A stretch of DNA of 64,000 nucleotides, taken from NCBI GenBank assembly GCA_963749115.1, contig CAVVLP010000007.1, positions 122,363-186,362 of the forward strand. Reading direction: 5' to 3'. The stretch is from SZUA-36 sp963749115 (GTDB taxonomy: Bacteria; Pseudomonadota; Gammaproteobacteria; Xanthomonadales; SZUA-36). Positions within the stretch are counted from its first letter, which is position 1, and every line of letters begins with the position of its first letter. The notes below the pieces were generated by a model. It saw nothing but the letters and a program-made list of their open reading frames with translations. It was not told the origin of the DNA and did no database searches. Below are positions 57,085-64,000 of the stretch, piece by piece. The position numbers and the translations under genes are program-made.

Positions 57085-57180
57085 ATGCAAACAGTTTACG
57101 TCCAATCCACCAGCAGCTTTATCCGACGACTACGACGTCCTGGGTTTCACCATGCCGGCTGGGTTGCCGTATACCACTGA
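57085..57180 (+). CDS. Putative arginine leader peptide (31 codons)
   Basis: ATG 57085, with GAGAG at 57076-57080 as a weak ribosome site, to TGA 57178-57180. The peptide begins MQTVYVQSTSSF and contains IRRLRRPG: Arg codons CGA CGA (57124-57129) and CGA CGT (57133-57138) flanking one Leu, i.e. four arginines in five codons. It ends AGWVAVYH. It lies directly before an intrinsic terminator and the arginine operon. I infer a translated sensor in which ribosome stalling at Arg codons reports charged tRNA-Arg level. No homologue is known to me; existence of the peptide is inferred from arrangement. Confidence 0.6.
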   Translation: MQTVYVQSTSSFIRRLRRPGFHHAGWVAVYH

Positions 57181-57230
57181 GAAAGACAAGATGAATAAGT
57201 AAAAAACCCAGCTAACGGCTGGGTTTTTTT
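57140..57230 (+). promoter_or_regulatory. Putative transcription attenuator of the arg operon
   Basis: Terminator: AAAAAACCCAGC (57201-57212), loop TAACG, GCTGGGTTTTTT (57218-57229) plus one more T. Antiterminator arm: GGCTGGGTT at 57157-57165, inside the leader ORF, is a copy of the terminator's 3' arm and can pair with AACCCAGC (57205-57212). A second candidate, CTGGGTTT at 57140-57147, pairs with 57204-57211 but would be covered by a ribosome stalled on the Arg codons. With arginine plentiful, a ribosome at the TGA (57178) would cover 57157-57165 and the terminator forms. 42 bp from the end of the T-run to the argF' start. Confidence 0.6.
57191..57230 (+). terminator. Intrinsic terminator between leader and argF'
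   Basis: 12 complementary positions (seven A:T/T:A plus a GC core CCCAGC/GCTGGG) with a 5-nt loop and T7 tail, at 57201-57230. A three-codon ORF ATG AAT AAG TAA (57191-57202) ends at its left foot. Considered alone it is a convincing terminator. Confidence 0.85.
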
Positions 57231-57272
57231 GTTTGAACCGGAATCAATCCGGTAAATATATGGAGATTTGAA

Positions 57273-58277
57273 GTGAAGCATTTTTTGTCCACCAGTGACT
57301 GGTCGCGTGAAGACCTGGAGGCCTTGTTACGGTCTGCTGAGGCCTTGAAGAAGAATCCCATCAATTCCAGTCTCAAGGGTCGTTCGATTGCCTTGTTGTT
57401 TCTCAATCCGTCCATGCGCACCAGGACCTCTTTCGACCTGGGTATGCAACAAATGGGTGGTATCGCCGTTGTTTTGCAACCGGGCAAAGACGCCTGGGGT
57501 CTTGAGTTCAACACCGGTGCGATCATGGAAGGCGAGGCTGAGGAACATATCGCGGAAGCGGCAGGTGTTTTATCGCGTTATTGTGACCTGATCGGTATAC
57601 GCGCATTTCCTAAATTCGTTGACTGGTCGAAAGACCGTGAGGATAACGTGATCAAGGCACTCGCCAGGTATTCATCCGTGCCGGTCATCAACATGGAAAC
57701 CATTGTGCATCCCTGCCAGGAACTGGCCATGATGTTGGCTCTGAAAGAAAGGATCGGTAATGTGGCCAAGCGCAAGATGGTGCTGACCTGGACCTGGCAT
57801 CCACGGCCCTTGAATACGGCTGTCGCGAATTCCGCCCTGTTAATCGGGACGAAGTTCGGTATGGATGTCACCCTGCTATGCCCCGAGCCTGCATTACCTG
57901 CTGGATTCGCAGTTCATGGACCAGGCAAAAGCCAATGCAAGCGCCAGCGGTGGTTCATTGCGGTCAGTCATGATATCGAATCGTCCTATGCCGGTGCCGA
58001 TTTTGTGTACGCCAAAAGCTGGGGGGCGTTGCCTTACTATGGCAGGCCGGAGGAAGAATACGAACTGCGTAAGAACTACCGCCACTTCATCGTCAATGAA
58101 GAGAAGATGGCGCTGACCAATAACGGTCTGTTCAGCCACTGCCTGCCATTAAGACGCAACGTGAAAGCCACCGATGGTGTGATGGATGCACCTTATTGCC
58201 TGGCACTGGACGAGGCTGAAAACCGTTTACATGTACAAAAGGCCCTGATGATGAATTTGCTGGGAGCAGATCAATGA
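57273..58277 (+). CDS. argF': N-acetylornithine carbamoyltransferase, with a compensated double frameshift
   Basis: 334 aa, AOTCase type rather than ornithine type: carbamoyl-phosphate motif NPSMRTRTSFDLGMQQMGG, LQPGKDAWGLEFNTG (Trp-containing loop typical of AOTCase), INMETIVHPCQELAMMLALK, FSHCLPLRRNVKATDGVMD. Makes N-acetylcitrulline from N-acetylornithine. Residues ~204-232 are out of frame in the raw reading; the neighbouring frame gives LHYLLDSQFMDQAKANASAS, GGSL, matching the family, so two opposite indels (near 57885 and 57960) cancel. GTG 57273 start behind GGAG. First gene of the arg operon. Confidence 0.92.
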   Translation: MKHFLSTSDWSREDLEALLRSAEALKKNPINSSLKGRSIALLFLNPSMRTRTSFDLGMQQMGGIAVVLQPGKDAWGLEFNTGAIMEGEAEEHIAEAAGVLSRYCDLIGIRAFPKFVDWSKDREDNVIKALARYSSVPVINMETIVHPCQELAMMLALKERIGNVAKRKMVLTWTWHPRPLNTAVANSALLIGTKFGMDVTLLCPEPALPAGFAVHGPGKSQCKRQRWFIAVSHDIESSYAGADFVYAKSWGALPYYGRPEEEYELRKNYRHFIVNEEKMALTNNGLFSHCLPLRRNVKATDGVMDAPYCLALDEAENRLHVQKALMMNLLGADQ

Positions 58278-59482
58278 GCACAGAAAAAAAGACACCCATC
58301 GTACTGGCATTCTCCGGTGGGCTGGATACCAGCTATTGCGTACTCGAGCTAAAAGAGCAGGGCTATGACGTTCACACCGTGTTTGTCGACACGGGCGGGC
58401 TGAGCGCGGACGAGGTTAACTGGATTGAAGAGCGGGCGCTTTCCCTGGGTGCGGTCAAGCACCACCTGGTCGATGCCAGCCAGCTGATCTGGGATGAATT
58501 CGTGGTGCCGCTGGTGTGGAGCCAGTCGAGAATGCTCGGCGAGTACCCGATGTTATGTTCCGACCGCTACCTGATCGTCAGGCTGAGCCTGCAATTATGT
58601 GACGAGTTGGGTACCCGGCATTTTGCCCACGGTTGTACCGGTATGGGTAACGACCAGCTTCGTTTTGATCAGACGGTTCGCAGCCTGGGTGATTATGACA
58701 TCCACGCACCGGTCAGGGATTTACAGAAACTACCGGGCAATATCAGGGAAATCGAAATTGGTATCCTCGAGAAAGCCGGTGTATCGATCCCGGTTAAAAC
58801 CGGCAAGTATTCAATTAATGAAAACCTGCTGGGTGTGACCATTTCCGGCAGTGAAATTGATGAATTCAATGCACCGGGTATCGAAACCTGGCAAACGGTC
58901 CGGCCACGGGATGAATGGCCGGCAGAACCTTTACAGGTCGCAATCCGTTTTGAAAAAGGCGTTGCAGTTGCGATCAATGGCCAGGAAATGGCCGGCCCCG
59001 GGGTCGTGCAGAAGCTGAATGCAGAATTCGGTCGCTACGGCGTGGGACGGCACATCTATACCGGTGATGTCACCATTGGCCTGAAGGGCAGGATTGTTTT
59101 TGAATGTCCCGGTATTGATGCTTTGCTCACGGCCCACCAGGCACTGGAGGATTGTGTCAACACACGTTTCCAGAACCAGTTCCGTCACCAGGTTGCCCAG
59201 CGTTGGGCCGAACTGGTGTATACCGGGTTCTTTTACGAACCGCATAAAGATGACCTGCAGGCCTACCTTGCCAGTTCCCAAGCGTACGTGAGTGGTACGG
59301 TAACGTTGGAAACAACCGGTGGGTCCATGCATGCGGTGGCAATTGAGTCCGACTATATTGTGCAGGATCCAAACGCCGTTTATGCACAGAGTTGCAACTG
59401 GTCACCCACCGAAGCGGAAGGATTTATCAAATTGATTGGTCAGAGCTCCACAACAACCATGCGGGTCAGGAATAAAGCCTGA
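58274..59482 (+). CDS. argG: Argininosuccinate synthase
   Basis: 402 aa. ATP pyrophosphatase P-loop PIVLAFSGGLDTSYCVLELK, GCTGMGNDQLRFDQTVRSL, YSINENLLGVTISGSEID. Condenses citrulline with aspartate. Overlaps argF' by 4 bp (ATGA) and abuts the deacetylase gene with a one-base overlap. Frame intact. Confidence 0.96.
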   Translation: MSTEKKTPIVLAFSGGLDTSYCVLELKEQGYDVHTVFVDTGGLSADEVNWIEERALSLGAVKHHLVDASQLIWDEFVVPLVWSQSRMLGEYPMLCSDRYLIVRLSLQLCDELGTRHFAHGCTGMGNDQLRFDQTVRSLGDYDIHAPVRDLQKLPGNIREIEIGILEKAGVSIPVKTGKYSINENLLGVTISGSEIDEFNAPGIETWQTVRPRDEWPAEPLQVAIRFEKGVAVAINGQEMAGPGVVQKLNAEFGRYGVGRHIYTGDVTIGLKGRIVFECPGIDALLTAHQALEDCVNTRFQNQFRHQVAQRWAELVYTGFFYEPHKDDLQAYLASSQAYVSGTVTLETTGGSMHAVAIESDYIVQDPNAVYAQSCNWSPTEAEGFIKLIGQSSTTTMRVRNKA

Positions 59483-60558
59483 TGAGTTTGTCCGGCGTAC
59501 TGAATCACCTCAAGGTTCTGATTGCTTTCGATACGCAGAATCCGCCGCGTTCACTGGATGCTGATTCTCCGATATTTGCCTATATCAGCAATGCGCTGGG
59601 AGCGGAGTTTAAAATCGAGGTCACCGACCATGGTTTGGGCAGGGTCAGCATGCTGGCGGTGCGTGGAAATCCGCGGCTGTTGTTTAACGTGCACCTGGAT
59701 ACTGTACCGGTGATAGAAGGCTCACGTTTTCCCGCGCTCGAGATGACGCAGGAAGGCGATCGCATTTATGGCCGTGGTAGCTGTGATATCAAGGGGGCTG
59801 CAGCCTGCCTGCTGCAGGTTGCGTCTGTGACCGATCAACCCATGGCCATGTTGTTCACCACCGATGAGGAAGGTGCCAGCGGGGTTTGCGTGGCTGAATT
59901 TGTACGATCCGAACAAAGCGGGGTTTTCAAACAGGTGGTGGTAGCCGAGCCGACGGATTGCCTGGCCGTATTGAGCCACCGTGGTTACCTGTCGGTAAAA
60001 GGTGAGTTTTCCGGTGTGTCCGGTCACTCGTCAGAGCCACGCGCGCTGAAGGATAATGCCTTACACAAGCTTTCCACCTGGGTAGCAAAGGCCGTTACCG
60101 CTGCCGGGCAAATGGAACTCGAAGAGCGCAGACCCTGTTTCAATGTCGGTGAGGTGCATGGTGGTATCAAGTCCAATGTTATCGCCGACCAGGCCAGGCT
60201 GCACTGGAGCGCACGTTTGTCTCCCGGTGACAGCAATGAGGAGTTTCTGGATTTGATGACAGGTCTTGATGACAGTGACTCGGCAGTCTGGAAGGTACCA
60301 TTTTCCGGTCCGCCTTTGCCGACCGATGGCCGGGATATTTCGCAGGCAAAGGCTTTTGTTGAAAGCCATGCGATTGAATCCGGTCCGGCTGTCAGTTTCT
60401 GGACCGAAGCGTCGTTATTTGCACAAGCCGGTATTCCGGCCATTGTGTTGGGGCCGGGTCATATTGCCCAGGCACATGTTGTTGATGAATGGGTCAGCCT
60501 GGAGCAGTTGGAACGGGCCCTGCAAATATATACAAAATTGGTAAGTAGCCATGACTGA
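59482..60558 (+). CDS. argE': ArgE-like deacetylase (probable N-acetyl-L-citrulline deacetylase)
   Basis: 358 aa M20-family metallopeptidase: LLFNVHLDTVP (His, Asp), YGRGSCDIKGAAACLL (Asp), LFTTDEEGASGV (Glu pair), VVAEPTDCLAVLSHRGYLSV, FWTEASLFAQAGIPAIVLGPG. Its position after AOTCase and argininosuccinate synthase indicates that its substrate is N-acetylcitrulline, giving citrulline for ArgG, as shown for the Xanthomonas enzyme. Acts in the cytoplasm. Overlaps argG by one base and the kinase gene by 8 bp. Confidence 0.9.
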   Translation: MSLSGVLNHLKVLIAFDTQNPPRSLDADSPIFAYISNALGAEFKIEVTDHGLGRVSMLAVRGNPRLLFNVHLDTVPVIEGSRFPALEMTQEGDRIYGRGSCDIKGAAACLLQVASVTDQPMAMLFTTDEEGASGVCVAEFVRSEQSGVFKQVVVAEPTDCLAVLSHRGYLSVKGEFSGVSGHSSEPRALKDNALHKLSTWVAKAVTAAGQMELEERRPCFNVGEVHGGIKSNVIADQARLHWSARLSPGDSNEEFLDLMTGLDDSDSAVWKVPFSGPPLPTDGRDISQAKAFVESHAIESGPAVSFWTEASLFAQAGIPAIVLGPGHIAQAHVVDEWVSLEQLERALQIYTKLVSSHD

Positions 60559-61864
60559 TGTACGCCAGCTCGTCCAAGAATTACTCGCTCAGCTTGGTTC
60601 AAGCCGCGAAGCGCAGCAGTACCTGAAAGAATACTCCGGTACCAACCGGGCACGTTTTGCGGTGGTAAAAGTCGGCGGCGGCATATTGCGCGACCATATG
60701 GATGAGCTGACCTCGGCACTGGCCTTTTTACACCGCCTGGGTTTGATACCCGTGGTACTGCATGGTGCGGGACCTCAACTGGACAAGGCACTGGCGGATG
60801 CCGGTATTGAAACCGAACGGGTAGATGGTTTACGCGTGACCAGCGAATCAGTCATGTCGGTGGCACGGCCATTGATGTACCGGGAAAACCTGCGCCTGGT
60901 CGATGCGCTTGAGGCCAAAGGGATCCGCGCCAGGGGTATTCAACACGGTGTATTCCAATGCAGTTACCTCGACCAGGAGAAGCTTGGTTTTGTGGGTGAA
61001 GTCGAGCATGTTGAACTACATGCAATAGAAGGCGCGGTACGCAGTGGTGCCGTACCGGTATTGACCTGCCTGGGCGAATCGCCATCCGGCCAGGTTTTGA
61101 ATATCAATGCTGATATCGCCACCCGCGAACTGGTATGGAAGTTACGGCCGCACAAGGTTATTTTCCTGTCACCCACGGGTGGTCTTCTCGATCGCCAGGA
61201 TCGGATTATTTCGGCCGTCAGTTTAACCAACGATTACGATGCATTGATGCAGCAGCCATGGCTGCATTCCGGTATGCGTCTGAAATTGCAGCAGATCAAT
61301 GAAATGCTGATGCGGCTTCCGGATGATACTTCGGTATCCATCACCTCAGCCGCACACCTGACCCGTGAGCTATTTACCTACCGGGGTGCCGGCACGCTGG
61401 TCAGAAAAGGCGAGGCGATCAATGTATACGAGCATCCGGATGCTGAAACACTGGCGATTGTGAAAGATCTGGTCGAGCGCTCGTTTGAAAGAACCCTGCG
61501 TGATGACTGGTTTGATAAGCTGGATGAACCACTGGTGTTACTGTCAGAAACAGGCCGTGCAGCGGCCATAATGACTACCGGTGTTGATGGCATTGTGTAC
61601 CTCGACAAGTTCACCGTTACCTCGGAAGCGCAGGGTGAAGGTCTCGGCGCAGCAATTTGGCAGGTGGTCAGGGCCCGTTTTCCGGCCTTGTATTGGCGGT
61701 CGCGCTATACCAACCCGATTACTCCCTGGTACTTTCAGCAGGCGGACAGCAGCAACCGTTCGGCAGGTTGGGTGGTGTTTACCATCGGTGTGGAAGAATT
61801 CACCCAAAGACAGAGTTGCGTTGAGGATTCGCTGGCACGTGATTCAGGCTGGGTCGTCGAATGA
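60551..61864 (+). CDS. argBA: Bifunctional acetylglutamate kinase / N-acetylglutamate synthase (ArgB-ArgA type)
   Basis: 437 aa. Kinase domain: VVKVGGGILRDHMDELTSAL, VVLHGAGPQLDKALADAGIE, LNINADIATRELVWKLRPHK, VIFLSPTGGLLD. The C-terminal ~150 aa is a DUF619-type GNAT domain (NVYEHPDAETLAIVKDLVER, VYLDKFTVTSEAQGEGLGAA, WYFQQADSSNRSAGWVVFTI). This NAGS-K architecture makes and phosphorylates N-acetylglutamate and is known from Xanthomonas and relatives. No separate argA is in the operon. 4-bp overlap with argC. Frame intact. Confidence 0.93.
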   Translation: MTDVRQLVQELLAQLGSSREAQQYLKEYSGTNRARFAVVKVGGGILRDHMDELTSALAFLHRLGLIPVVLHGAGPQLDKALADAGIETERVDGLRVTSESVMSVARPLMYRENLRLVDALEAKGIRARGIQHGVFQCSYLDQEKLGFVGEVEHVELHAIEGAVRSGAVPVLTCLGESPSGQVLNINADIATRELVWKLRPHKVIFLSPTGGLLDRQDRIISAVSLTNDYDALMQQPWLHSGMRLKLQQINEMLMRLPDDTSVSITSAAHLTRELFTYRGAGTLVRKGEAINVYEHPDAETLAIVKDLVERSFERTLRDDWFDKLDEPLVLLSETGRAAAIMTTGVDGIVYLDKFTVTSEAQGEGLGAAIWQVVRARFPALYWRSRYTNPITPWYFQQADSSNRSAGWVVFTIGVEEFTQRQSCVEDSLARDSGWVVE

Positions 61865-62817
61865 GTGGTTCACACGTCATCAACCTGGTAGGCGGGCGCG
61901 GTTATACGGGTTCCGAGTTGTTGGGGCTGGTAGCCGGGCACCCACAGATGAAACTGGGTATTGCCAGTTCCCGTAGCGAGGCTGGGCAAACATTATCCTC
62001 CGCCTGTGCAAGCTGGCCGGAAGATGGCAGGACTTTCACACAATTGGAGCCAAGTGGTGTTTCAGCTCACCCGGCCGATGCATGGGTGCTGGCCCTTCCC
62101 AATGGTTTGGCCGGTCAATGGGTGGAGGCTATCCTTGCTGAGTTTCCTGATGCTGTGATCCTGGACCTGAGCGCAGACTACCGATTTGATTCACACTGGA
62201 CATATGGCTTACCCGAGCGTTACCGGGATCAAATCCGAAATGCGCGGTTGATCTCTAACCCCGGCTGTTATGCCACGGGTGCCCAGCTTGGGTTATTACC
62301 GCTGGTTGAAGATCTGCGATCTGACCCGCTTATATTCGGTGTTTCCGGATACAGCGGTGCGGGTAAAACACCATCACCGCGCAATGATCCGGAGGTGTTG
62401 AGGGATAACCTGATCCCATATGCTTTAAGCGGTCATGTGCATGAAAGGGAAATCTCCCATCAATTACATACTGCGGTCAGGTTCATGCCGCACGTGGCGG
62501 CTTTTTTTCGTGGTATTTCTTTGACCATAGCGTTTGAACTTGATCATCCGGTTTCAGTTGATGAGCTGGAGACAATTTTCCGGCAGGCCTACGCGGGTGA
62601 AAAAAGAATCAGGGTAAGCAGGGAAATTCCACAGGTCAGCGCCGTTCAAAATACGGCCGATGTCCACATCGGCGGCTTTAACGTCGATGCCCGAAACCCT
62701 GCACAGGGAAGCCTGGTTGTGGTGCTGGATAATCTTCTCAAGGGTGCTGCATCCCAGGCTTTGCAGAACCTGAACCTGGCTCTCGGGCTGGATGAAAACG
62801 CAGGAATCAATCCATGA
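61861..62817 (+). CDS. argC: N-acetyl-gamma-glutamyl-phosphate reductase
   Basis: 318 aa. N-terminal INLVGGRGYTGSELLGLVAG NADP motif, DLSADYRFDSHWTYGLPERY, catalytic Cys in NPGCYATGAQLG, and SGYSGAGKTPSPRNDPEVLR. Reduces the acyl phosphate made by the ArgB domain to the semialdehyde. Overlaps both neighbours by 4 bp (ATGA), so translation is coupled through the operon. Confidence 0.95.
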   Translation: MSGSHVINLVGGRGYTGSELLGLVAGHPQMKLGIASSRSEAGQTLSSACASWPEDGRTFTQLEPSGVSAHPADAWVLALPNGLAGQWVEAILAEFPDAVILDLSADYRFDSHWTYGLPERYRDQIRNARLISNPGCYATGAQLGLLPLVEDLRSDPLIFGVSGYSGAGKTPSPRNDPEVLRDNLIPYALSGHVHEREISHQLHTAVRFMPHVAAFFRGISLTIAFELDHPVSVDELETIFRQAYAGEKRIRVSREIPQVSAVQNTADVHIGGFNVDARNPAQGSLVVVLDNLLKGAASQALQNLNLALGLDENAGINP

Positions 62818-64000
62818 AAGATCTGATCTGGAAAAAAGACGGTAAAGGTGATTCGGCAGACCCCGCAATCATGGCATTTCTTGCCGGCGAAGATGTCGAG
62901 CTGGATAAGGAGTTGCTGCTGTTTGATATAGAAGCCAGCGCAGCGCACCTCAAAGGGCTACAGCAAATTGATATTCTCAGCGCTATCGAGGCCGGCAAAT
63001 TGCTTGATGGGCTGCGATCGATTGCGAAAGATATCCAGGATGGTACCAGGGAACTGGATAGTCGCTTTGAGGACGGTCACTCCGCCATCGAATCATGGCT
63101 GACGGAAATGCTTGGCGACATTGGCGGGAAAATCCATACCGGCCGAAGCCGCAATGACCAGGTGGCCGTTGCTTTGCGTCTTTTCATGAAAGACCGCTTA
63201 AAACAATTGCAGTCCACATGTATCCGGGTTGCCACCGTACTGTTGGGTAGAATCGAAACAGAGGGTGATCTGCCGATGGCGGGTTACACGCACTTGCAAT
63301 CAGCAATGCCGTCTTCAGTGGGCTTGTGGCTGGCAGGGCATGCCGAAGCCTTTATTGATAATGCTGAGCTTGCGGCGCTCACTTACCAATGGCTGGATGC
63401 CAGTCCGCTTGGCACGGCGTCCGGTTTTGGCGTTAATCTGAAACTACCCCGTCAGCAGGTGGCCAGGGATTTGGGTTTTGCACGTTTGGTCGTCAACCCG
63501 CAATACGCACAAAACAGCCGTGGCAAAATCGAGTTGCAGGCGCTATCAGTGTTGTCAGCCTGTACGCTGGATCTGCGCCGGCTCGCCTGGGATCTGAGTC
63601 TGTTTACCACCCATGAGTTTGGGTTTGTAAAGCTACCGGCACAATACTGCACGGGCTCGAGTATCATGCCAAACAAAAATAACCCGGATACGGTGGAGTT
63701 GCTGCGGGCAGTTCACGGGATCGTTCAGGGTGCTCAAACTGAGCTCGCTTCCGTGCTCTCCTTGCCCTCGGGCTATCAGCGTGATTTGCAGGCAACAAAG
63801 CCGCCGTTGCTGCGCGCATTCGGAAAAGGTTTGCAGGCGCTTGATCTGTTACCGGACTTGCTCGCGTCATTTGAATGGCAGACAGAGCGGATGCGTGAAT
63901 CCATTACCCCTGAAATGCTGGCCACCGATCTCGCCGTTGATATGGCGCGTGATGGAATTCCGTTTCGTGACGCATATAAGGCTGCGGTAGCCAAGTGCAC
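62814..64000 (+). CDS. argH: Argininosuccinate lyase, cut by the right window edge
   Basis: ATG 62814 overlaps the argC stop; 395 codons are visible without a break. Family motifs: HTGRSRNDQVAVALRLFMKD, GYTHLQSAMPSSVGLWLAGH (catalytic His), SPLGTASGFGVNLKLPRQQV, and the Ser loop TGSSIMPNKNNPDTVELLRA. It splits argininosuccinate to arginine and fumarate. Sequence ends in the helical C-terminal domain (FRDAYKAAVAKC). This completes all steps from acetylglutamate to arginine in one operon except argD (acetylornithine aminotransferase). Confidence 0.95.
   Translation, partial: MKDLIWKKDGKGDSADPAIMAFLAGEDVELDKELLLFDIEASAAHLKGLQQIDILSAIEAGKLLDGLRSIAKDIQDGTRELDSRFEDGHSAIESWLTEMLGDIGGKIHTGRSRNDQVAVALRLFMKDRLKQLQSTCIRVATVLLGRIETEGDLPMAGYTHLQSAMPSSVGLWLAGHAEAFIDNAELAALTYQWLDASPLGTASGFGVNLKLPRQQVARDLGFARLVVNPQYAQNSRGKIELQALSVLSACTLDLRRLAWDLSLFTTHEFGFVKLPAQYCTGSSIMPNKNNPDTVELLRAVHGIVQGAQTELASVLSLPSGYQRDLQATKPPLLRAFGKGLQALDLLPDLLASFEWQTERMRESITPEMLATDLAVDMARDGIPFRDAYKAAVAKC

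Noticed and set aside
57191..57202. ATG AAT AAG TAA as the functional leader peptide
   Set aside because: It has no Arg codons and ends within the terminator stem; the 31-codon ORF fits attenuation better.
57273..58277. Ornithine carbamoyltransferase (argF)
   Set aside because: The KDAW loop and neighbouring deacetylase gene fit N-acetylornithine carbamoyltransferase.

Overview
The window reads as chromosomal DNA of a free-living gammaproteobacterium, moderately GC-rich, with gene content closest to Xanthomonadales/Lysobacterales-type and related marine lineages. The main reasons are the acetylcitrulline route of arginine synthesis (N-acetylornithine carbamoyltransferase, ArgE-like deacetylase and a fused acetylglutamate kinase/synthase), the DUF4426-yggT-proC-yggS / pilT-pilU neighbourhood, and a moxR-bat cluster. 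I see no tRNA, rRNA, CRISPR array, transposase or phage genes.

Layout: aroK fragment, a short exosortase and an SDR protein (1-1606); a truncated oxygenase-like gene and a palindromic repeat (1743-2267); DUF4426, yggT, proC and yggS on the minus strand, divergent from pilT-pilU (2415-7375); a two-component system and small unknown proteins (7617-11767); thioredoxin-like, UspA and Na+/alanine symporter genes (11931-14597); tkt-gap-pgk (14756-18993); a broken patatin/beta-barrel gene and a broken secreted-protein gene (19297-23933); a DUF4136 lipoprotein and a beta-barrel protein; an arn operon for L-Ara4N addition to lipid A (25885-32985), with ArnA split into two genes; a repeat-rich gap (33888-34500); the moxR-HAD-DUF58-DUF4381-VWA-VWA-TPR-BatD cluster (34501-42006, minus strand); small envelope proteins; pyk and a pyruvate dehydrogenase cluster aceE-aceF-aspartic protease-lpd (44004-52011); a large BNR-repeat protein; cytochrome c' and a dihaem cytochrome (55453-56822); and the arginine operon argF'-argG-argE'-argBA-argC-argH, which runs off the right edge.

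The most interesting signal is upstream of the arginine operon. A 31-codon ORF with its own weak SD carries Arg-Arg-Leu-Arg-Arg codons and is followed by a strong intrinsic terminator. The 3' arm of that terminator is duplicated inside the ORF, so an alternative antiterminator can form. This has the architecture of a translation-coupled attenuator sensing arginine. Three families of non-coding repeats are also worth attention: compensatory palindromes at 2176 and 34033, a 110-bp tandem repeat at 34223, and an inverted-repeat-bounded element at 19039.

A caution about quality: about twenty genes, including essential ones (pgk, aceE, lpd, pilT, argF'), carry single-base frameshifts, mostly apparent one-base insertions. 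They restore normal family lengths when corrected, so I read them as consensus sequencing errors rather than pseudogenes. Broken genes are given below as single features spanning the reconstructed gene.
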